Shown: one piece after another, positions 36,672-46,731 of the stretch | Numbering within the stretch: the stretch's first letter is position 1 | How the letters are laid out: every line of letters starts with the position of its first letter | Assembly: GCA_028023455.1 (NCBI GenBank) | Contig: JAQFVV010006310.1 | Coordinates: 2,792,001-2,856,000, forward strand | Length of the DNA: 64,000 bases | Reading direction: 5' to 3' | From: Epiperipatus broadwayi | Taxonomy: Eukaryota > Onychophora > Udeonychophora > Euonychophora > Peripatidae | The notes under the pieces: model-generated | Databases searched by the model: none | What the model saw: the letters and a program-made list of their open reading frames with translations, nothing else | What the model was told of the DNA's origin: nothing | Made by a program: the position numbers and the translations under genes

Positions 36672-37197
36672 ATTGTTAGTCATTTTTGTGAGTGATTTGA
36701 TCACTCTATATATATTATACACTCTATATTTTATTTATATACCTTATATATATATATTATACACTTTATATTTATTGACATACCCTTGATATTGTTATTA
36801 TACACATTACATTTTATCTATATACATTTTATCTATTATATACTTTATATTTTATCCATATATTATCTATATACCCTTTTATATATTTATTACACGCATT
36901 ATATTTTATATATATATAAAACATATCCATTATTTTGACAAAGAGGTATACTCGTTTGGGTATATATTTGTTTAAGTTTAAAATATTGACTAATAACCGA
37001 TGATTTCATTATGTGTATTGATAATTGTTAGAAGCACTAAATGTATTATATAGTGTAATCTAGTATGATGTATTATCATAAGTTTACCGTAGGATTAGGC
37101 CAGGAGTTATAGTATGAAGAAAGCCATAATTTACCTCTGTGTTTATATAAGTAAAGTCTTTTTTTTTATTTGTTTTTTTTTACCAAGTTTACTGATA
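36672..37197. other. Outer element 3' internal region, TA-rich
   Basis: The region holds long degenerate TATATA/TTTATAT runs and no ORF. The bases just before the 3' LTR (T9, then ATTTG-T8-ACC) are pyrimidine-rich, so a standard polypurine tract is not visible at the expected place. Confidence 0.6.
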
Positions 37198-39144
37198 TGA
37201 AACGGAAACCTCCAATCCCTTTCCGTTTCACCATCAACCTAATGACCTACTCGTCTGAACTAGTTTCGAACCTATCTTAAATATAAAAATGTTAAATGTA
37301 AAAATGTTATATATAAGTCGAGCGGGAAAACTTTGCTATAATGGCCGCTTGAATTGCATCATCCATTTACATATGACAACCCGCTATAATTAGACAGGTT
37401 TGATAAAATTATAGCGGAGAAATGCTCATAATTTATTATAAAATGTTTTATTAATTTTCAGTCAATTCTTAATTATATTCGCTTTTATTTCGTATGTGGA
37501 TGGATAAGTTAAACATTGGAATGATATATATATATTTAAGTTTAAATAAAGATAATGTAAAACATTTTCTTTAAATTATATTTAACGGTTTTCTGATTTA
37601 ATGTTTTACATATATAATTGAAACTAAAGAATTTTCTTTAAATTTGCTTTTTTTTTATTATAAACAAATGATATTGTAAAAACAAATATGTTAAAAGTTA
37701 TTTATTTCAGTAAAATAAAAATCATTCGTTGTAATTAAAAATGAGAATTTTGTGTAAACAAGATATCAATTAGTGACTGCACCCCGGGTAAAAAGTAAAA
37801 TCTAGTTTACTGATTGATTTTTGTTTGCAACAAAAGACTTCATCATTAAATCAGAATACCGTTCCTTCTGCTAAGCTTTAACATTCTTTAACACCTAAAA
37901 AGGAATTTAATTAATGAAACTGAATCAAATTATATAATTTATATATTTTAATAATTTTAAGTAAATTAAATGTAACACCTCGGAAATGTTATCTGTTGTA
38001 GAAATTGGATTATATTATTTTGTTTAATTAAAAGTCAATTGGTCCCGAGGCTAATGAAATTCCAAAAAGGTGTTAAAGTTTAGTCGAAATGTATAAATAG
38101 GGCTTATTTTAAGCGGGAAGATATACTCCATCTTGCTTTTGAAGAGCTATTATTATCCAAGTTATAAATTGTTTAATTTTATCATGTCTGGCTAAAGTCA
38201 GGCAAAATTTTGCTGCCGTTCCCGTGATGGAACGCCGAGTTCAATCCATCAAATGCCAAAGCAACAACCAACAAGCTTACACCAAATAAAAGATGTCATA
38301 AGCCACTAAAAGGGAATTGCCTTCGTTCCAACACCATTTTAAATCGTCTCGCAACTGAACAAGAACATGCCATAAGCCGCCAAAGAACTCACCTTCGTTC
38401 CAGCTCGAATCTATCCAGTCCAGCTACAGAACTGTTATAATATTATTTAAAATAGCAGAGCTCTGTGAATTTCAAAAACAGGTTAGCTAACCATATTATC
38501 GAAACTTCTTTCTAAATTGTTTTTCAAATAATCTTTAAATTCTATAATATGAAATACTTTTGTAAATTTCTGTGTTAATTAATGTTTTGCTATATAATTT
38601 AATCACTGCAGTTATATTTTGCATTGAGCTGATATTTTAAGTCAGCTCATATATATATAAGCTCACATATTTATAATTTCGTCATAGATATTTTCCGAAG
38701 TTAAATAGTTGTAAAATAAAAATTAACAAATGATTTTAATTTAATGGGAAGGGTAAAATCTTAAACTTTTATTTTTGCTATAGATTTCAGTAAAAAAATT
38801 TTAAAAAAAAAAAAAAGAAAAAAGATAAAATATATTTTATTGTCAAAAATGTTAAAAGTGTTTAATTAAAAGGGAGAAAACTCGAGAGATAAAAGGGTGG
38901 GGGAAAGAAAACAAAATTAGATTGTTGGTAGTAATTAGACTCTATTGTTGAAACTTTCACAAACTAAAAGTATTTGGTTAATAATTGCTGTTACGCTAAT
39001 TAAAAAGAAAAAAAAAAGATAAGAGAAAGAGAGATAAAATCGTTTTTAGAGTAAGTCAGTTGACGTGAGAGACCAGCAAGGACAATAAACAAAAAAAAAG
39101 AGAGAAGCTGTGCTCCGAATCAGAAATTATTATAGAAACTTATT

Positions 39145-39393
39145 TTGCGGACTCTTTTCAAATGCATAGCGGCTAAAGCTATCAAAACCTTCCCCTTTGG
39201 GAATTGGCCGCCACTCCATCTGAATGAAGCTACCGAAAGAGTCAAGGAATGGAAAGAAATGTATATTGCTAGCCGGACAACCAAAGGAACACCCATGGAC
39301 ACACCAGAATTCTCATATACAAGGACAAAGGCACGACGAATGGAATGTGAATCTATGAAAGTCAGGCCACTTCGCTCTGATCGATCAGGGTAA
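39145..39393 (+). CDS. Short ORF inside the nested element's LTR, uncertain
   Basis: An 82-codon ATG ORF (MRTLFKC to RSDRSG) lies in U3. It has a more protein-like composition than the surrounding AT-rich DNA (GNWPPLHLNEATERVKEW, then many Arg/Lys/Thr). The same DNA occurs in the other LTR at about 42031-42279 with one extra G in the CCCCTTTGGGG run. That shift moves the first part out of frame and leaves a 65-codon version starting at 42082. I recognise no domain. It may be a captured exon fragment, a relic of a longer gene or chance. Confidence 0.35.
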   Translation: MRTLFKCIAAKAIKTFPFGNWPPLHLNEATERVKEWKEMYIASRTTKGTPMDTPEFSYTRTKARRMECESMKVRPLRSDRSG

Positions 39394-39634
39394 TTATAAA
39401 CTTTTCAATTAATGGGAACTTTAGTTAAAGCGTAATAGAACTTTATCTTTGATTTATTTTTCGTTTATTATATTTGTTACGAATGTTTCAACAATAGAGG
39501 TGGGGAAATAAATTTATTTAATATTGTAAACTATTTATGTTAATTCTCGTTAAATATTTTTATGCAATATTGGTATGACTGTATATTAAATTATTTAATG
39601 TCTGTTCGATCTAGAGGGTAACAACAGGGTGGGG

Positions 39635-39642
39635 TATAAAAG
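39635..39642 (+). promoter_or_regulatory. TATA box of the nested element's 5' LTR
   Basis: TATAAAAG lies within GGTGGGGTATAAAAGTGCAC, a strong match to consensus, and sits 142 nt before AATAAA. Confidence 0.75.
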
Positions 39643-39776
39643 TGCACTGACAAGCAACAGAGAACCTTAGGGCGTTACTTGCTTGTTAGCAGAAAATAAG
39701 GGAAGTGTTGAAAGTATAAGAAAACGAAAGACACTTATACGTTCACTTTAAGTTTTTGCACGTTATTTATTTACCA

Positions 39777-39782
39777 AATAAA
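39777..39782 (+). terminator. Poly(A) signal in the nested 5' LTR
   Basis: AATAAA is followed by a GT-rich AGTGGGGTTT stretch, as expected near a cleavage site. The same arrangement occurs in the second LTR at about 42661. Confidence 0.6.
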
Positions 39783-40280
39783 GTGGGGTTTAAAAATAAA
39801 CTTCAGGAAAGATTATATACTATAAGTCGCCTTTGTATACACACCTGCTAGAATCCGCAGTGTTAGTGTCAGCACGAGTAAATCCATGGTAGATATTTGG
39901 GAAGAATACATAGAAAGTTAACAGTTGGAAAATCAGAAATTGTAAGTCAGTTTTCTCTGGATCGGGCAGAAATATAATGTTATTAATAATAATAATAATA
40001 AAGGAAAGTAATTTTTTTGTATCCAACGTATATTTGAATTCTTTAATTATTTATAATAATTAGTTAGTGTCTTTAAGTGAAAACCCCTGTCAGATGTAAT
40101 CAGGGAATCGCCGTTCGAAAATAAATAAGACCAGGTTTACGTAAAGCTTCGTGGCCAGGTTCCAAGAGAGAAATCCTTGGTGGCGCCCTCGGTGGCGATT
40201 CTAATAATTAAGATTCAGTTATTAGGGGAAGGAAAAGAGTTGTAGGGTCACAGAGGAGGGAATGGAGGAAAGTTAGAAAA

Positions 40281-40308
40281 TGGCGCATACAACGTGTCGG
40301 GCTCGTTA
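40281..40308 (+). other. Candidate primer-binding site of the nested element
   Basis: TGGCGC, then CAACGTG, then GGGCTCG and AAC match the complement of a metazoan tRNA-Lys(CUU) 3' end with short interruptions. It begins 28 nt after the LTR. The outer element has the related TGG-CGCCCAA-CGTGGGG sequence at a similar distance. Confidence 0.45.
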
Positions 40309-40460
40309 ACAAGAGAAACGTCCAGAGATCAGAGTTTAAAAAAAAAGAAAAAAAAAGTTTAGTAAGGGTGGTGGATTTCAGATGGTGGTGGTATGTCAGT
40401 ATTCTTGTAGGGAGGGTTATGAGTTCGAATATCAAATTAGAGAAAACAAAAGAATAAAAT

Positions 40461-41473
40461 ATGATTGAGGATGAAAGTAGCATGGAAAGCCCGGTGGTAA
40501 CATTTAAAAACCCCGAGCGGTGTCAGTTACAAGAAATATTGAGAGCTATCGCTGAGCTCAAAGAAATTGTAATGGAAGACCGTAAACAAATAAAAGAAAT
40601 GAAAGGCATGATACAAGAATTGAGGAAAGATGTGAATGAATTAAAAGAGAGGGAAAAGAATAGGAACAATGAAAAAAAAAGGAAGTCATAGACCCAGCGG
40701 ACCATAAAGTCAGTAAAGAGGAAGAAAAGACAGAAAACGAAGAGACAGAGCAATTTACAGGGGAAACTAAAGAAATCCCGAACAAGAAGGCTATACAAAT
40801 AAACCGAGAGAAAGAGGTAATGAAAAAAAAGGTCAACGAATCTGGAGAAGAAGAGTTCGATAGGGTCACGTTGGCAAAATTTATACACATAAAAACATTT
40901 AAAGGGGAAAGGGAGGAAAGCCCTTTTGACTACTTGGACAGTCTAGGTGATTTTTTCTACGTCCATAAGTCGAAAGAAAAAGAGAAGATCATAATAGCAA
41001 CGAGCCATTTGAGTGGTTCCGCTAGGGAATGGTGGAAGGCGGTAAATTACAAACCCCCTACATTCCAAGAATATCGAACTATGATTTTGCGAGGGTTTTG
41101 GAGTGTGGAGAAACAAGAAACCATACGCATGAAGATATTGCAAGAAAAGTATAAAGCGGACAAAGACGGTACGTACAGTCAGTTTTTCCAACGTCAAGCG
41201 GCAAAATTGAGAGCCTTGGAGGCATATCCGATGGATCAATTCCAGATAGTGCGAACTATCAGATTTAACCTTCCGTCAGGCGTGCAACGTAAGTTGGCCG
41301 AAAACCGTCGGCTATCCATTGAGGAAGCATTAGAAATATTACAAGATACAGAATGGGAGGACCAGGGGGTAGGTGGAGAAAGTAAAGTTAGATGGGAGAA
41401 CTGTAATGAACCCGCGAGCACGAGTAACTATAACCCCAAGAAAAGTTGGGACAAATCACCTCGGGGCAATTAA
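40461..41473 (+). CDS. Retrotransposon gag-like protein (Ty3-type), one frameshift in an A9 run
   Basis: This is the capsid-type protein of the nested LTR element. The ATG at 40461 (MIEDESSME) opens a 76-codon frame with a predicted coiled coil (LQEILRAIAELKEIV, then IQELRKDVNELKERE). It ends just after nine A's at 40672-40680. The -1 frame is open from that run to 41473. It contains a Retrotrans_gag-like region: FIHIKTFKGEREESPFDYL, AREWWKA, FQEYRTMILRGFW, RQAAKLRALEAYP and a final IEEALEILQDTEWED. The joined frame would be about 337 residues. There is no C-terminal zinc knuckle and no downstream pol. A AAA AAA in the first frame is a classic slippery heptamer, but a simple homopolymer indel is the more likely explanation. 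Confidence 0.82.
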
Positions 41474-41513
41474 AGTTTTTTTTTATTGTTTTTTTATATG
41501 ACAAATGGGGCAA

Positions 41514-43138
41514 TGAGCTGATATTTTAAGTCAGCTCATATATATATAAGCTCACATATTTATAATTTCATCATAGATATTTTCCGAAGTTAAATAGTTG
41601 TAAAATAAAAATTAACAAATGATTTTGATTTAATGGGAAGGGTAAAATCTTAAACTTTTATTTTTGCTATAGATTTGAGTAAAAAATTTTAAAAAAAAAG
41701 AAAAAAGATAAAATATAATTTATTGTCAAAAATGTTAAAAGTGTTTAATTAAAAGGGAGAAAACTCGAGAGATAAAAGGGTGGGGGAAAGAAAACAAAAT
41801 TAGATTGTTGGTAGTAATTAGACTCTATTGTTGAAACTTTCACAAACTAAAAGTATTTGGTTAATAATTGCTGTTACGCTAATTAAAAAGAAAAAAAAAA
41901 GATAAGAGAAAGAGAGATAAAATCGTTTTTAGAGTAAGTCAGTTGACGTGAGAGACCAGCAAGGACAATAAAGAAAAAAAAAAAGAGAGAAGCTGTGCTC
42001 CGAATCAAAAATTATTATAGAAATTTATTTTGCGGACTCTTTTCAAATGCATAGCGGCTAAAGCTATCAAAACCTTCCCCTTTGGGGAATTGGCCGCCAC
42101 TCCATCTGAATGAAGCTACCGAAAGAGTCAAGGAATGGAAAGAAATGTATATTGCTAGCCGGACAACCAAAGGAACACCCATGGACACACCAGAATTCTC
42201 ATATACAAGGACAAAGGCACGACGAATGGAATGTGAATCTATGAAAGTCAGGCCACTTCGCTCTGATCGATCAGGGTAATTATAAACTTTTCAATTAATG
42301 GGAACTTTAGTTAAAGCGTAATAGAACTTTATCTTTGATTTATTTTTCGTTTATTATATTTGTTACGAATGTTTCAACAATAGAGGTGGGGAAATAAATT
42401 TATTTAATATTGTAAACTATTTATGTTAATTCTCGTTAAATATTTTTATGCAATATTGGTATGACTGTATATTAAATTATTTAATGTCTGTTCAATCTAG
42501 AGGGTAACAACAGGGTGGGGTATAAAAGTGCACTGCCAAGCAACAGAGAACCTTAGGGCGTTACTTGCTTGTTAGCAGAAAATAAGGGAAGTGTTGAAAG
42601 TATAAGAAAACGAAAGACACTTATACGTTCACTTTAAGTTTTTGCAAGTTATTTATTTACCAAATAAAGTGGGGTTTAAAAATAAACTTCAGGAAAGATT
42701 ATATACTATAAGTCGCCTTTGTATACACGCCTGCTAGAATCCGCAGTGTTAGTGTCGGTGCAAGTAAATCCATGGTAGATATTTGGGAAGAATACTTAGA
42801 AAGTTAACAGTTGGAAAATTAGAAATTGTAAGTCAGTTCTTTCTGGATCGGGCAGAAATATAATGTTATTTAATAATAATAATAATAAAGGAAATAATCT
42901 TTTTGTATCCAACGTATATTTGAATTCTTTAATTATTTATAATAATTAGTTAGTGTCCTTAAGTGAAAACCCCTGTCAGATGTAATCGGGGAATCGCCGT
43001 TCGAAAATAAATAAGACCAGGTTTACGTAAAGCTTCGTGGCCAGGTTCCAAGAGAGAAATCCTTGGTGGCACCCTCAGCGGCGATTCTAATAATTAAGAT
43101 TCAGTTATTAGGGGAAGGAAAAGAGTTGTAGTGTCACA
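41514..43138 (+). repeat. 3' LTR of the nested element
   Basis: It starts TGAGCTGATATT and ends AGTGTCACA. TATAAAAG is at 42521-42528. It is nearly identical to the 5' LTR, with an extra G around 42085 that breaks the long version of the LTR ORF. Confidence 0.92.
42521..42528 (+). promoter_or_regulatory. TATA box of the nested element's 3' LTR
   Basis: TATAAAAG in the same GGTGGGG context as in the first LTR. In place it could drive transcription into the second half of the outer 3' LTR. Confidence 0.7.
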
Positions 43139-44822
43139 GCGTTTTTTTTGCTTATTTTTAATTATTATTAGTTGTGCCTATGTTTCGAAACGGCGTGCAT
43201 TTAATTATAGAATATGTTTTTAAACATATAAATCTAAAATCTTCGTATTATTATTTATATAGCGTCATTTCATGCGCTGTTTTGAAAACCAAATTCATAT
43301 TTTGTCATTTAATAAATTAATTAATATAAATATAAAATGTGGCTTTTCAAGCTTTAATTATTATATTACTAAAGATTAAACTAGCCTGGAGTGCAATCAT
43401 AAGTATATTTTTTAGTAAAGTATTCGTAAGTCCCTTATTAAATATACTTTTCCTCCTTTTTAAAAGTTTAGTAGTTATAGATAACTAAAGAGATTGAACG
43501 GGATAAAGTAAAGTTTGTATATATTCCCGTCAGTAGCATATACATATTTCTCATACTACAGAAGAGTTGGCTCTTTTGATCAAGCTGATAAACTTGTGTT
43601 CATTTAATATGTGATATTTCATTTATAATATCCTTCGGCTTGGCGGATGTGGAACTTATTAATATTTCTTTCGTTGTGCTGTTTTATATATAAGATGGAG
43701 CCACGGTGTTGCCAGCACATCTTCTCTTATAGGGTAGTGCAGTAGCGAAGTCTGAGCTACGGGCCAGATTAGCACGTAAGTCCCCCGCTTCTTATGAACC
43801 AAATAAAGGTTCCCTTTTGCAGCATGACGACCGGTTATTGGGTAAACCGTTGTTTGTCACAAAAACCCTAAAACTATTCTTCCATCCACAGAGCCACTTT
43901 ATTATTATATTTTACTTGTGCCTAGCGTATTAGTAAAATCGTTATAGCCAACTCTTTCCTCCCTAATATGCAGTCTTCGGCGTTGATCCGAAGCAATCTT
44001 GAAAACCCGTTCGATCTAAAGCTATCTGGGACGCTTTAAAAGCCCATAGTTAATATAAATTTATTATAATTAAGACGTATTATTAAGCTTCACTCCAGAC
44101 TTGGTTTGATTTCACGAACAATAGCTACTCGAACTGATGATGAAAAGGCATAACTAGTAAAAGTTAATATAGTGATTAGTTATATAGTAGGGCTATTTGT
44201 TTCCATTAAATAATATTGGATCAATTAAATAATAGCCAACGTATCAATTATTGTTTAAATGGCCTAGAGTAATGTTACTTTATAAATAAAATGCCTGCGT
44301 GCATTTGCCAACAACAATTGTCAATAAATATATTTTAATTCATCATATATCAGTTTCTGTCTCATTATTAAATCAATCCAATTCTCTAATTTCCCATAGC
44401 TATTTTATTAGTAAAACCCCTATTAACTAATTATATTAGATTTTATCTTTGGAATGTCTTTAGTGTTTAAGTTGTTTATATAGATGTTTAAGTCCATGAG
44501 TCTTTTGTTTCTCCGATTTACTAGTGGGCCGGATTAAGAATTAATTCTCGTGTGCCATCATTGTTATGTTGTCCATTAGGTGTTTGATCTGGGGCTTGGA
44601 GAGTGGGTTCGAATCCAGGCTGGTCCCTGACCAAAATCTCGGGCTCAACTGGGTTTGAAGTACATTTTGTGAGTTCCAGCTCGTGTTAGATGGATAAGCA
44701 TATTTTGACCGGCACAATATATATATCAACTATAAGTGTCATGTCAATTTAAAGTACAATATAGTTACATTTTTATTTACTGTGTGTATACTAAAAACTT
44801 AAAAATAATAGTGATAAAAATT

Positions 44823-45009
44823 ATTTCTTCAAGCACAATTGGGTTTTTTAGATTAACTTGAAATAAAAGCATGGGGGGATCCAGAAATTAATTAAGTCAA
44901 TCTCTTGCCATAAATAATAGGGATTGACTTAATTAATTTCTGAACTCCCCTTCCCCTATAGTTTTATTTCAAATTAAATATAAAAATTCCAATTGTGGTT
45001 GAAGAAACA
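44823..45009. mobile_element. Short hairpin (foldback/MITE-like) element
   Basis: The left arm starts ATTTCTTCAAGCACAATTGG and includes AGAAATTAATTAAGTCAATC. It is mirrored by the right arm, whose reverse complement starts TTTCTTCAACCACAATTGG. Arms are about 85-90 bp with a minimal loop near 44915. It has no ORF, and the TSD was not resolved. Confidence 0.82.
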
Positions 45010-45607
45010 ATTTTTTTTTTTTAGTGCATGACAAATAAAAGCACTTAATATTTAAAAAAAAGTTCTCTTTATTATTTTATTATAGTTACTCTTTTTTTTT
45101 TATTGTTGAAATGATTTTTCTAATAATACCAATGTACTTTTGACACTTATTATTATTGTTATAGCTTTACTTGTCAATTGAGTTATATTTTCTTTTATCA
45201 TTATTAACTTTTTTTTGTATCAATTTACAGAACTCTAAATATTCAATTTTTCTTAATGTATTATTTTTAAATATTTTTTTATTCCATTTTTTCTTTGTAT
45301 ATTTTCTTGGAAAAATTAATGGTGAATTGTTCCTTTTATATACCAATTGTCTTGACTGCAGTTTTTAGTAGAGTAATAATTATCTTCTTATTAATCTCCA
45401 TTAAGTATGAACCATTTTCAAAGATGTCAAACTTATTTAAATTCATTAGAATGTTTTTAAAGATTAGGAATAGTTTTTGTCTTTTTAGTTTTGAATTAAG
45501 ATATACTATTTATCAACAAGCATTTTTTGTTTTGAATCTAGTAAGAACATTATAAATTAAATCAATAACCAACAAACACAGTCTTCTATTTTAAAAATAG
45601 TCCATTA
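45010..45607. other. AT-rich DNA, no gene recognised
   Basis: Two overlapping short hydrophobic ORFs (45171-45368 and 45295-45555) are Phe/Leu/Ile-rich from T-rich DNA and show no recognisable feature. Confidence 0.5.
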
Positions 45608-45890
45608 ATTTCAATATATAAATGAAACTAATGCTCTTCTTTTTTATAAATCTTGTTTTATTATATGAACTATTATAAAATAAATAAATAAATAAATAAC
45701 ACTCCAACACTTTGACTATAATCTTAGATTGTTTGTCAGAAGAGTTTTAAGTTTGTTCCTTGATAAAGACTATAAAAGAATATAGTCAAAACATAAGAGT
45801 ATTATTTATTTATTTTATAATAGTTCGTGTAATAAAACAAGATTTATAAAGAAGAGTATGTGTTTTATTTATATATGAACATTATAATGG
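45608..45890. mobile_element. Foldback element with about 110-bp arms
   Basis: TGCTCTTC, then TATAAATCTTGTTTTATTA, GAACTATTATAAAATAAATA and TTTGACTATA at 45632-45721 are mirrored at 45780-45860 (TATAGTCAAAAC to GAAGAGTAT). The outer part, TATATAAATGAAAC, is matched by TTTTATTTATATATGAA. The loop of about 58 bp is unrelated. Confidence 0.8.
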
Positions 45891-45949
45891 TGAAATAAAT
45901 ATTTTATCTTAGTCAAAATATAATTCAATTTTGCTGTACTTTTATTTGG

Positions 45950-46600
45950 ATGCTTCCATGCCTAATTCCTTTTAGCATTTTTGTCAAAGAAAAATTTCAT
46001 AGTATATAGTTTTTCTTTCTTTTTCTGCAAACTCCAAAAGTCATTGCCATCTCTTATTTCTTTTGTCTCCATAATCAAATTTACTACTATACTTTCATCT
46101 TTCAATCATTTACTAATTTTAGCATTAAAGTTTCCCATGAGAATTTAAAAATATTGTTTGGTATAAACAAAAACCTGTTGTTGATTTATATAAAAGTTTT
46201 CTGTTTCATCATCATGTTGGGGCATAAATATGAATTATCCGTATTTGATATGTTCCATTATGTTAATAATAAATTTTGCCATTGTGTCTGATATACCATC
46301 AATATTTCCAATATTACTTTCCCACTTTTTATCTATAATAAATCCCAGTCCACTTGTTTTTTCAATACCTGTGCCTTTATAATAAATTATTTGTGTCACT
46401 TTTTAAATCAGTTGTCTCTTCATTTTTTATTCTAATTTCACAAAGTACAACAATATCCCATTTAATATTAGTTAGTTTTGATTGGAATTTATATAATCTT
46501 TCATTTGAAAGTAACCTGAAGTTATAGATAGTTACATAAATGGTATTGTCATCGAATGATAGCCTGGAGCCATAATCATAGGATTCTTATTAGTCTCCAT
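45950..46600 (-). pseudogene. RTE-type APE endonuclease relic
   Basis: The minus strand reads NFRLLSNERLYKFQSKLTNI, then IVVLCEIRIKNEET (equivalent of ICETR), GTGIEKTSGLGFIIDKKW, IFMPQHDDETENFY, MGNFNAKI (equivalent of GDFNAKIG), GNDFWSL and KLNYILTKIKY (equivalent of IDYILTNK). This is the domain order of an RTE endonuclease. Stops and frame changes break it. RT is absent on its 3' side, so it is a fragment and not a 5'-truncated insertion. It may be the missing N-terminal part of the RTE family at 5450 and 23581. Confidence 0.78.
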
Positions 46601-46617
46601 CTTCAGCCACCAACTAC

Positions 46618-46731
46618 TTTTTTTTTTTTTTTCCATGTGTCATAGCATCGGCCGGGACGCGAACCCACAACCGTCTGCAACCAACTACTTGCTTGCATGG
46701 CGGCTGCGATACCTCTCGGCTAACAACGCAC
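46618..46731 (-). mobile_element. tRNA-derived SINE
   Basis: On the minus strand it has TTAGCCGAGAGGTATCG (A box region), a lengthened anticodon/variable region with AGCAAGTAGTTGGTTGCAG, a B box (GGGTTCGCGTCCC), GGCCGATGCTATGACACATGG and a poly(A) tail. It is nearly the same subtype as the copy at 59316-59429. I see no clean TSD. Confidence 0.8.

Larger units (their letters stand above)
38625..40252 (+). repeat. 5' LTR of the nested element
   Basis: It starts with the palindrome TGAGCTGA-N9-TCAGCTCA and ends GGGTCACA. It has TATAAAAG at 39635 and AATAAA at 39777. It is nearly identical to 41514-43138; differences are scattered single changes and homopolymer or microsatellite lengths. It contains an 82-codon ORF (39145-39393), described separately. 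Confidence 0.92.
38621..43142 (+). mobile_element. Nested gag-only LTR retroelement with 1.63-kb LTRs
   Basis: The LTRs are 38625-40252 (1628 bp) and 41514-43138 (1625 bp), TG...CA, flanked by GCAT (38621-38624) and GCGT (43139-43142). The uninterrupted sequence in the other outer LTR has GCGT, so this is a 4-bp TSD with one later change. The internal region is only 1261 bp and encodes a gag-type protein. There is no protease, RT, RNase H or integrase, so the element depends on another for movement. A purine-rich AAATGGGG just before the 3' LTR may act as the polypurine tract. It inserted after the outer element. Confidence 0.92.
25861..44716 (+). mobile_element. Outer non-autonomous LTR retroelement (LARD-like) with about 3.0-kb LTRs, carrying two nested insertions
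   Basis: Two direct repeats with TG...CA ends bound the element: 25861-28865 and 37198-44716. The second is interrupted by another LTR element at 38625-43142 and is 3001 bp without it, against 3005 bp for the first. Flanks on both sides are ATATAT, so a 4-6 bp TSD is possible but ambiguous. The internal region is 28866-37197. Removing the LINE (29344-34771 plus one TSD copy) leaves about 2.9 kb of its own sequence, whose only substantial plus-strand ORF is at 35328-36671. I see no protease, RT, RNase H or integrase. The LTRs differ at few positions by eye, so insertion was recent compared with the rest of the window. Confidence 0.9.
37198..44716 (+). repeat. 3' LTR of the outer element, interrupted by a second LTR element
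   Basis: The LTR parts are 37198-38624 and 43143-44716, matching 25861-27288 and about 27290-28865 of the 5' LTR. The break falls at TTTTGC|GTTT of the uninterrupted copy. The starting hairpin is kept, with one spacer change. The far end, GACCGGCACA, abuts the ATATATAT of the host. Its promoter and poly(A) signals (near 43684 and 43801) lie downstream of the nested insertion. Confidence 0.92.
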
